From contig WHSQ01000016.1 in assembly GCA_009380005.1 (NCBI GenBank), forward strand, positions 1-37,752: DNA of 37,752 nucleotides, written 5' to 3'. Under the pieces are notes generated by a model. It searched no databases. It saw nothing but the letters and a program-made list of their open reading frames with translations, and was not told where the DNA came from. Shown here piece after piece: positions 31,512 through 37,752 of this stretch; the stretch's first letter is position 1; every line of letters starts with the position of its first letter. This DNA is from Actinomycetota bacterium. Lineage in GTDB: Bacteria; Actinomycetota; CADDZG01; WHSQ01. Position numbers and translations under genes: made by a program.

Positions 31512-31595
31512 GCGAGAGTGGCGGAATCCGGCAGACGCGCCAGCCTTAGGAGCTGGTGCCCTTTGGGCGTGGGGGTTCGAATCCCCCCTCTCGCA
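31512..31595 (+). tRNA. tRNA-Leu (anticodon UAG)
   Basis: The 84-base class II tRNA has a 7-bp acceptor stem (GCGAGAG with CTCTCGC) and discriminator A at 31595. The anticodon stem-loop is CCAGC-CTTAGGA-GCTGG, giving anticodon UAG for CUA codons. A long variable arm is visible (TGCCCTTTGGGCG), and the T arm is GGGGG-TTCGAAT-CCCCC. CCA is not encoded. The next gene's ATG starts three bases after the tRNA, so they are probably co-transcribed and processed. Confidence 0.96.
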
Positions 31596-31597
31596 CT

Positions 31598-32230
31598 ATG
31601 CGGGGCGTACTGATCTCCTTGCTCGTCGTGGCAGGTCTTCTCGTCGCGGGCGATCTCTTCGCCAAGAACTTCGCCTCCGAACGGATGGCCGAGCAGGTGA
31701 GGGCCAACCTGGCGTTGGAGGAAGAGCCCGACGTGAGCCTCAGGGGGTTCCCCTTCGCCACGCAGGTGGCGGCGGGTGAGCTGGAGAGCGTCGGCCTCTC
31801 GCTGGATGATCTGTCCCGGCGCGGCGTGACCCTTACCTCGCTGGACGTGACCCTGGACCGGGTCCGGTTCTCGCTCGAGGACCTCCTCGACCAGAACGCA
31901 CGCAGCCTGCGCGTGGGCTCGACCTCGGGAGCAGCCGAGCTCGACGAGGGTGATCTCGAGGCAGCGCTGCAACGCGCCGGTGCTCCCTTCGAGATCCGAT
32001 TCGATCAGGGGCGCATGCTGGCGACCTCGCCGGCCCTGGGGCAAGGAGTACCGATCGATGCCCGGGTCGAGGGAGGCCGCCTGGTCCTCCTCGTCCGAGA
32101 CATCGGGAACACCGAGTTGCCGCTCCCGCGGCCGATGGACGGCATCACCTACGACTCCGTGGAGGTACTCCCGGGCCGGCTGCAACTGCGGTTCAGCTCC
32201 GGGCCCACCACGCTTAGGGCCCCGGGCTGA
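31598..32230 (+). CDS. DUF2993 (LmeA-like) envelope protein
   Basis: The 210-residue product has an N-terminal signal or anchor helix (MRGVLISLLVVAGLLVAGDL). The DUF2993 motif follows (FAKNFASERMAEQVRANL, EEPDVSLRGFPFATQVAAGE), then a beta-rich tubular-lipid-binding-like domain (DVTLDRVRFSLEDL, GAPFEIRFDQGRML). Members include LmeA, involved in mycobacterial lipomannan maturation; the role here is only inferred as envelope-associated. The ATG at 31598 is right after tRNA-Leu; an upstream in-frame extension would read through the tRNA. Confidence 0.85.
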   Translation: MRGVLISLLVVAGLLVAGDLFAKNFASERMAEQVRANLALEEEPDVSLRGFPFATQVAAGELESVGLSLDDLSRRGVTLTSLDVTLDRVRFSLEDLLDQNARSLRVGSTSGAAELDEGDLEAALQRAGAPFEIRFDQGRMLATSPALGQGVPIDARVEGGRLVLLVRDIGNTELPLPRPMDGITYDSVEVLPGRLQLRFSSGPTTLRAPG

Positions 32231-32252
32231 CTCACTCCACTACTGTGGATCC

Positions 32253-33059
32253 ATGAACCTGACGACGGAGCTCGGCTTCGCACGAGAGATCGCCCTGATC
32301 GGCGGTCGGATCGCGCTCGATCATCAGCGTCGCCGGCTTCATCGCCATCGGAAGGAGGACGGCTCGTGGGTCACCGAGGCAGACTGGAAGGTCGAGGCCC
32401 AGTTACGTCTCCGCATCGCGCGCACCTTCCCCGACCACAACGTGCTCGGCGAGGAAGAAGGTCTCACGGGGGCCGGAGGCGGCGACCCCACGCCGGGCGC
32501 CCCGACCTGGGTCCTGGACCCTATCGACGGGACGAACAACTTCATGTCCCGCATCCCGATATGGGGAACGCTCGTCGGCCTGCGCATCGAGGAGCGGAGC
32601 GTGGTCGGCGTCTGCAACCTCCCGGCACTGGACGAGTGCTACGACGCGGCTACCGGGATGGGCGCCCGGATGAACGGCGACACGATCGGCGTGGACCCGG
32701 CCACGGACATCGCCGAGGCGACGATCTCGCACGGAGGGAGCGGATGGTTCCACGAGGGGGGCCTGGCCGGGTTCCTGGATGAAGTGGTGATTCGGGCGTG
32801 GCGCACGCGGGGATTCGGCGACTGTTGGGGCCATGCGTTGGTCGCTCGTGGGGCGGTGCATGCCATGATCGAGCCCGCCCTGCGGCTGTGGGACTACTGC
32901 GCCCTGGAACCGATAGTGACCGAAGCAGGCGGTCGCATGACCCGCATCGACGGCAGCGAGCTTACGGATGGAGGCTCGGTACTGTCGACGAACGCGGGCC
33001 TGCACGACGAGCTCGTACGCCTGGCGAAGGCCACGACTCCTGGTTGGGTGGAAGGCTAG
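32253..33059 (+). CDS. Inositol-monophosphatase family phosphatase (HisN-like)
   Basis: The 268-residue product shows the Mg-dependent phosphatase motifs DHNVLGEEEGLTG, WVLDPIDGTNNFM, and RLWDYCALEPIVTEAGG. These match inositol-monophosphatase relatives, among them the histidinol-phosphatase HisN of actinobacteria; substrate cannot be told. Start ATG 32253, 23 bases after the DUF2993 stop, so co-transcription is likely. The convergent RHS reading frame on the other strand remains open through all but its first 150 bases, which is a sequence oddity of that frame, not of this one. Confidence 0.93.
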   Translation: MNLTTELGFAREIALIGGRIALDHQRRRLHRHRKEDGSWVTEADWKVEAQLRLRIARTFPDHNVLGEEEGLTGAGGGDPTPGAPTWVLDPIDGTNNFMSRIPIWGTLVGLRIEERSVVGVCNLPALDECYDAATGMGARMNGDTIGVDPATDIAEATISHGGSGWFHEGGLAGFLDEVVIRAWRTRGFGDCWGHALVARGAVHAMIEPALRLWDYCALEPIVTEAGGRMTRIDGSELTDGGSVLSTNAGLHDELVRLAKATTPGWVEG

Positions 33060-36000
33060 CCAACGCCGGACCGGGCCGACTACAGATTGACCCCCACAGG
33101 GCTCATAGCGGTTGCCGGTGATCGGGTCGGATGAGAGAGCGAGGTTGTCCAGCGCTCCCTTGAAGAGGTCGGGCTGGAGGAAGCGGGTGGTATCGGGACC
33201 GAAGCGCCGGGCGCCCATGTCGAGGGTGTCGGATCCGGAGTCGAAACGCTTGGCGGTATAGCGGTAGGCGTTGAGCGGATCGTCGGTCCCGCCCGGCCCG
33301 GTCACCTCCTCCGGGTCGGAGGTCAACGCCTGGTCCTCCTCGCCGTAGGCGTCGTAGCCGTAGGACGCCTTCACCGTCGAGTTGTCGGTCGAGTCTCCGG
33401 CGGCGTTCTCGAGCAGCAGCGAGACCGAACCGTGCACGTCGTAGGCATAGGTGTAGGTCTTGGTATCGCCCTCCACCGGGGCGTCGGTCAGCGACATCCG
33501 GTTGCCCGAGGCGTCGTAGGTGTAGGACTTGGACTCCGAGTTGCGGTCGCCGGCGAAGGTCTCCGACGTCACCAGGTTGGTGAGGCCGAGATAGTTCAGA
33601 TCCGTGGTGCGGTTCTTCGGCGTCCCATTGAGCGAGTGCCCTTCGACCTCCTTGATGACCCGGTCTAGGGCGTCGTAGTCGTAGCTGGTGTCGTCCGTCG
33701 GCGTCGTCCCCGCGTAGGCCACGAAGCGCTCGAGCCGGAAGAGGTCGTCGTAGTGGTAGTCCTTGACGAGCTCGCCGGAAGCCGCCTCCGGACAGCTGGC
33801 GCCGGGAAAGTCGCCGGTCGTCACACAGTCGAGGTTGCCGCCGTCGTCGTAGAAGTGCCGGGCCACGACGTCGTCGTCCTCGGAGCCGGTGGCGATGGTC
33901 TCGAGGCGCTGGCCGGCGTAGGTGAAGAACTTCGTCGACGAGCCGGTGACCTCCTCGATCACGTTGCCGGCCGGGTCGAGGGTGTAGTCGGTGGCCTCGG
34001 TGGCCGGGCCGTGCCCCTTGAACTCACGGGTGAGGCGGTCGAGGCCGTCGTAGCTGTAGGTGGCGGTGCACTGCGTCTCCTGGGTCCGGCACGGGGCGCC
34101 GGTCTCGGGGGCTTGTTTGAAGAAGGTATCCGAGACCCGGTGGCCGTTCATGTAGACGCCCGCGGCGGTGTAGTCGACGCGGTGTGATTCGACGATCGGC
34201 GCGCTGTCGAGGGTTCCCGAATGCGTCGCCATCTTCTTCAGCTTCGCGTTCCTGAAATAGTCCCAGCGGGTCGATTGCTTGGGCGCGAAGTTGGGATCTT
34301 CGTTACACCCCTGCGGCGCCCGGGAGATCTGGCGGGTCTGCTCGAGTCCGAGCGGGGTGTAGGTATTGACGACCTTCTCACAGCCGGAGTCGAGCTCGCT
34401 GACCTGGGAAGTGAGCCAGTCGCCGGCGTCGTAGCCGAAGGTGCGGGTCTTGCCGTCCGTTTCCTGCGAGCCTTCGCGTGTCTCGGTGCCATCCTCCTCG
34501 CGCGTCTCCACGTTGGAGTTGAGGTCGTATGTGAAGCGGGTGAAGGTGTACTCGGTCGTCTCGGCGTCGTCGGTCTGCTTACGGTGGCGGACCTTTTCCA
34601 CCCGATCCAAGGTGTCGTAGGCGACGTCGGTCCGGACCGGCTTCTCACCCGCCTGGGTGATGCCGGAGAAGTCACGCGCAACCGTCAGCTGGTTGTTGGC
34701 GTTGTAGTCGTAGACCGTCTTGTCGTCACGCTTGTCACCGTGCTCGATCAGCGGGCCATCCGAGGCATAGGCCCAGCTCTCGGTGCGCTGGAGGGCTCCC
34801 TCCGCGAAGGTACGCGACAGCTGTTGGCCGCGCGCGTTGTAGTCGTAGGCAGATTCCGGGTTCACGTTATCGTCCTGCGACCGGATCCAACCGGTGTCGA
34901 AGTACGTCAGATCGGTTCGGCTGGACTCCGGGACCCCCTCGAGGGTCATCGCCGGGTCCGGCAACGTTGTCGTCTTCAGATTGCCGTTGGCGTCGTAAGC
35001 ACGACGGAGGTAGAACTTTTCTCCCGTCCCCTCCGAAGGAAGCTCGACGGTTTTGAGCCGCCCGAGCGGGTCGTAGAAGTACCTCGTGGCCAGGGACTCG
35101 CTGGCGGCGTCGACGGCACGCGGCGATATCTGCTTGGCGAGCCGTCCCAGGGCATCGTACTCGTAGCGCGTGGTGACATCGCGGAGCTCGTTGAACGGCT
35201 CCTCCGTGGTGGTCAGCAGATCGCGCTGGTCATAGCTGAATGTCGTCATGTTGCCGGCCGGGTCCGTCGAGGTCTCGACGTTGCCGTTCGCGTCGTACTT
35301 CACCACGCTGGGAGGATGCCCCTGAGGATCGAACACCTTGATGCGCCGATGAGCGTCGTCGTATTCGAACCGAGTGGTGAATCGAGGTGGCGCGGCACAG
35401 ACGACCGACGCAACCGCGGCCTTGGGGGCGGTGGACGAGATCAGGTTCCCCGCGACGTCGTAGCAGAGGTGGGTGATGACGGCCACGGCGGGACTCTCGT
35501 CGGTGTCGTAACGAGTCCGACGAATGACGCGGTCTAGGGAGTCATAGTCGAAGAAGAGGGCGTGATCTTGATCCCCGGGACTCGCGACTCCTTCGGGCGA
35601 AGTGATGGTGGTCACGCGACCGGCGGCGTCGTACGCCAGCCTCGTCTCCTCGTCCTGTGGATTCTTGCTGGTCTCGACACGGTCCATCGGGTCATATGTC
35701 ATCTCGGTCTTGGGTCCCTCGACGAAGTCGAAACCGTATTCGGGTGCGAGCTGCACCGTCACGTTGTCGTTGGCGTCGTAGTTCGCCGCGCTCCAGACCA
35801 ACGGCTTGTTTTCCGAGGTCAGCTTCGGGGTGCTCTGTCGCCCCAGCCGATGGAAGCTGTCGTAGTCGAAATAGGTGCGGTAGCTGCGGGGATTTCCGCC
35901 CGTGTCGTCGGCATGCAGCGGATCCTGGATCCACTCCATGAGCCCATCGTCGTCGAAACCGAATTGCGTCACCTCGCCGGCGGCATCGGTGACCTTGGTC

Positions 36001-37752
36001 ACGAGCCCGTTGGCGTCATAGCCGTCGAACCTGGTCATCTTGGCGTTCGCATCCGTGATGGTTGCGAGCGTGCCGTCCGGGTTGTAGTCGTATCGGGTCG
36101 TGTAGCGGGGATCGCCTTCCGGCTCGGTCACCGTGACGAGGTTGCCCTCGACGTCGTGGTCGAACGTCCATTGGAAATCGTCGGGGTCAGCGGTCTCGGT
36201 CCCCCGGGGAGACGTCTTCGTCCTGAGTTGACTGATATGCGGGATGATGCGTCCGCTCTTCCATTTGACGGCAACGTCGTTGATATCGACTGCCTTGTTC
36301 TCATATGTCAGAGCCGTGTGGTTGCGCAGTTGGTCGTGGACATCCGTGACGTAGCCGTTGTCGTTGTAGGCGTATTCGACGAAGTCGCCAGGAGGACTCC
36401 CGGCAGCACGCAGGTCGTAGATCTTCGTCACGTGCCGGTCCGCGTTCCAGACCAGCGTTCTGATCTCGTTCTTGGCGTTGGTGATCTCGTCGACCTTGCC
36501 GTCGGTGTCGTAATGATGCTTCGTCTCTCTCGATGTCCCTCCCGGAGCCGGAGGCGTGACCGTGGTCGTCTGAGCCGCGAGGTCATAGGCGAAGGTGGTG
36601 GTGTCTTCGTTTCGGTTGGTCCGCGCCTTGAGCTTCCAGCGCCTCTGGGACGACCCGGGACCGAAATAGGAAAAGGTCGTCTCGTTGCCCCGCGGGTCAC
36701 GGATGCTGAACAATCGCGACGATTGGGGGGAAGTCCTGGGGTTCGGATCGACGCGATCGTTGACGTTCGGGATCGCCGGTCCCGAACCGTCCGAGGTCGT
36801 GTAGGTGAACACGAAATTGCGACTCGCCAGGACACTCCCGTCGGCCTTGGTGCCGCCCTTCTGCGTGATGCGAAGGAGATTGCCGTCCTCGTAATAGTCG
36901 AAGCTCAGTTCCGACCCGTTGTGGTCGACGATCTTTTCGATCTTGCCACGGACCTGGGGCTTGGCGACCTCATTCTTGGAGTAATAGTCGATCGTGAACT
37001 TGCGGTTGGGGGCGGGATTCGAGCCGAGGCCGGCGGCGTCGGTGATCGTCGTGATGCGCTTTTTCACCCCACCGGGATCCTCTGCGGGAGGGACGTCTTC
37101 GAGCTTGAAGTCCAGGCGATTGCCGTTCTTGTCCTGGACCCCCGTTGGAAAGCCTTGGTCGTCGTAGAAGAACGTGACCCGGTCAGGTCGGGTCAACGCC
37201 CACTTCTTCGACGCGTCGGGCGTTGAACGCAGATAGAGATGGACCCCCGGGGGTTCGTCCCACCCGCCGTTGTCGTTGGCGGTGAAGCGATGAGTGGTGC
37301 CGTCGCCATCTGTGAACTCGATCCATTTGGACGCCCGCGAGGGTGACGCCAGTTCATCCGCCTTGTTGGGATGGATGTCCAGCGGGAGCCCGAAACGCGT
37401 CAGGCTCGAAACGGAAAGCGAGAAGTTGTTTCCCACCGGGGACTCCGAGTGGTCTTCGAGGGAGTTGTAGCCGAGGCTGACCACGGTGGAGAGGCCTCGT
37501 CCCGGGGAGGAGAATGGCACCCACTGCAGCAATGAGTTGCCGCTTGCCACGTTGGTGAGGTGGACCATGCCCGCCCCTACCGGCTCACCTTCGTAGCCGT
37601 AGTAGCGCTCCAGCCCGAGCGCGGTCGCCGTGATCGCCTTGTTCACGATCACGGGATTGTCCAGGGGCGGGTTCCCCTGGGCCGCGAACCAGCTGGCCGA
37701 AGGCTTGTCGAAGAGATCGAAGCGCAGCCTGTACTGAGCCTTGTCCACGCCA
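32403..37752 (-). CDS. Giant RHS/YD-repeat protein, N-terminus beyond window; C-terminal end aberrant
   Basis: The frame is open from the right edge, so the start is outside the window. About 1,565 residues are RHS/YD-repeat sequence: dozens of 'YDxxGN' type units (for example TTFAYDLAAQTTTVTPP, YDANGNVETSTDPAGNMTTF), preceded by an RHS N-terminal domain (GLERYYGYEGEPVGAGMVHL). RHS proteins are secreted, shell-forming carriers of C-terminal toxins in inter-bacterial competition or adhesion. The RHS core is cut short: ARRFGPDTTRFLQPDLFKGA is followed by DPITGNRYEPCGG where the core normally continues 'NRYAYAGG.P'. The frame then runs 657 bases antisense through the phosphatase gene to a TGA at 32403. 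Real coding therefore probably ends near 33060; the true stop or a frameshift is unclear. No toxin domain and no immunity gene are visible. Confidence 0.8.
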   Translation of the reverse strand, partial: GVDKAQYRLRFDLFDKPSASWFAAQGNPPLDNPVIVNKAITATALGLERYYGYEGEPVGAGMVHLTNVASGNSLLQWVPFSSPGRGLSTVVSLGYNSLEDHSESPVGNNFSLSVSSLTRFGLPLDIHPNKADELASPSRASKWIEFTDGDGTTHRFTANDNGGWDEPPGVHLYLRSTPDASKKWALTRPDRVTFFYDDQGFPTGVQDKNGNRLDFKLEDVPPAEDPGGVKKRITTITDAAGLGSNPAPNRKFTIDYYSKNEVAKPQVRGKIEKIVDHNGSELSFDYYEDGNLLRITQKGGTKADGSVLASRNFVFTYTTSDGSGPAIPNVNDRVDPNPRTSPQSSRLFSIRDPRGNETTFSYFGPGSSQRRWKLKARTNRNEDTTTFAYDLAAQTTTVTPPAPGGTSRETKHHYDTDGKVDEITNAKNEIRTLVWNADRHVTKIYDLRAAGSPPGDFVEYAYNDNGYVTDVHDQLRNHTALTYENKAVDINDVAVKWKSGRIIPHISQLRTKTSPRGTETADPDDFQWTFDHDVEGNLVTVTEPEGDPRYTTRYDYNPDGTLATITDANAKMTRFDGYDANGLVTKVTDAAGEVTQFGFDDDGLMEWIQDPLHADDTGGNPRSYRTYFDYDSFHRLGRQSTPKLTSENKPLVWSAANYDANDNVTVQLAPEYGFDFVEGPKTEMTYDPMDRVETSKNPQDEETRLAYDAAGRVTTITSPEGVASPGDQDHALFFDYDSLDRVIRRTRYDTDESPAVAVITHLCYDVAGNLISSTAPKAAVASVVCAAPPRFTTRFEYDDAHRRIKVFDPQGHPPSVVKYDANGNVETSTDPAGNMTTFSYDQRDLLTTTEEPFNELRDVTTRYEYDALGRLAKQISPRAVDAASESLATRYFYDPLGRLKTVELPSEGTGEKFYLRRAYDANGNLKTTTLPDPAMTLEGVPESSRTDLTYFDTGWIRSQDDNVNPESAYDYNARGQQLSRTFAEGALQRTESWAYASDGPLIEHGDKRDDKTVYDYNANNQLTVARDFSGITQAGEKPVRTDVAYDTLDRVEKVRHRKQTDDAETTEYTFTRFTYDLNSNVETREEDGTETREGSQETDGKTRTFGYDAGDWLTSQVSELDSGCEKVVNTYTPLGLEQTRQISRAPQGCNEDPNFAPKQSTRWDYFRNAKLKKMATHSGTLDSAPIVESHRVDYTAAGVYMNGHRVSDTFFKQAPETGAPCRTQETQCTATYSYDGLDRLTREFKGHGPATEATDYTLDPAGNVIEEVTGSSTKFFTYAGQRLETIATGSEDDDVVARHFYDDGGNLDCVTTGDFPGASCPEAASGELVKDYHYDDLFRLERFVAYAGTTPTDDTSYDYDALDRVIKEVEGHSLNGTPKNRTTDLNYLGLTNLVTSETFAGDRNSESKSYTYDASGNRMSLTDAPVEGDTKTYTYAYDVHGSVSLLLENAAGDSTDNSTVKASYGYDAYGEEDQALTSDPEEVTGPGGTDDPLNAYRYTAKRFDSGSDTLDMGARRFGPDTTRFLQPDLFKGALDNLALSSDPITGNRYEPCGGQSVVGPVRRWLAFHPTRSRGLRQAYELVVQARVRRQYRASIRKLAAVDAGHATACFGHYRFQGAVVPQPQGGLDHGMHRPTSDQRMAPTVAESPRAPRPNHHFIQEPGQAPLVEPSAPSVRDRRLGDVRGRVHADRVAVHPGAHPGSRVVALVQCREVADADHAPLLDAQADERSPYRDAGHEVVRPVDRVQDPGRGARRGVAASGPRETFFLAEHVVVGEGARDAET

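Noticed and set aside
31512-31595. The class II tRNA as a selenocysteine tRNA
   Set aside because: It has a standard 7-bp acceptor stem, 5-bp T stem and anticodon UAG; it is tRNA-Leu, not tRNA-Sec with anticodon UCA.
34221-37226. Two long plus-strand frames (438 and 554 codons) opposite the RHS gene
   Set aside because: Low-complexity Val/Arg/Gly/Asp composition mirroring the YD repeats; shadows.
1-37752. CRISPR arrays, insertion sequences, phage attachment sites
   Set aside because: No regularly spaced repeats, transposase motifs or integrase genes were seen. The only dense repeats are the protein-level YD repeats of the RHS gene.

Overview
The window is high-GC bacterial DNA with many GTG and some TTG starts, purine-rich ribosome binding sites and dense ATGA-type overlaps. 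The gene families (SigE-type ECF sigma factor, LVIVD-repeat secreted proteins, DM13 protein, DUF2993, DUF456, LuxR-type two-component pair) suggest a member of the Actinomycetota, probably outside the classic Streptomyces/Mycobacterium lines. This is inferred from gene content only; no rRNA is present.

Layout. 0-1 kb: an edge-cut dihydrofolate-reductase-like gene and a decayed chimera of a second such gene with a cupin. 1.2-2.7 kb: an ECF sigma factor and a coupled membrane-anchored partner. 3-5 kb: a large secreted LVIVD/PA-domain protein (minus strand). 5.2-8.3 kb: a small secreted protein, an OmpR-type two-component system and a DM13 protein. 8.7-14.2 kb: a PfkB-type kinase, a secreted subtilisin with a PKD domain, a zinc alcohol dehydrogenase, a PEP-mutase/isocitrate-lyase family enzyme and a cupin. 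14.5-16.8 kb: a NarL-type two-component pair and a SHOCT protein. 16.8-23.4 kb: a minus-strand operon with a complete PTS (DeoR regulator, 1-phosphofructokinase family kinase, mannitol-type IIC, IIB, IIA, zinc polyol dehydrogenase, HPr, Enzyme I). 23.6-25.5 kb: a paralogue of the LVIVD protein. 25.6-29.4 kb: a six-gene minus-strand run (BON protein, Rho-N/SAP-like protein, Cys-rich protein, rhodanese-CBS, UBP-type zinc finger, cation/proton antiporter-rhodanese). 29.6-33.1 kb: DinB, DUF456, PdxH, tRNA-Leu(UAG), DUF2993 and an inositol-monophosphatase family enzyme. 33-37.75 kb: a very large RHS/YD-repeat protein running off the right edge.

The main discovery is in the 25.6-28.3 kb cluster. 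Two different rhodanese-domain genes are each interrupted by one in-frame TGA exactly where their families carry a second Cys of the active-site loop (YC-T-[TGA]-P and YC-NDFL-[TGA]-DMSPRAA). In both, recognisable rhodanese sequence resumes in the same frame straight after the TGA. In both, a perfect short hairpin lies 19-21 nt downstream of the TGA, and both hairpins have the identical pentaloop CGUGC. The simplest explanation is selenocysteine insertion with bacterial SECIS elements. The products would be a CxU-type rhodanese fused to a CPA1-like antiporter, and a C-x4-U rhodanese fused to a CBS pair. No selenocysteine machinery gene is in the window, so this must be tested on the rest of the genome.

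Other points of interest are the PTS operon, whose enzyme set suggests a polyol-phosphate to ketose-1-phosphate route, the LVIVD paralogue pair 18.6 kb apart, and the RHS reading frame that loses its C-terminal core and runs antisense into a convergent gene.
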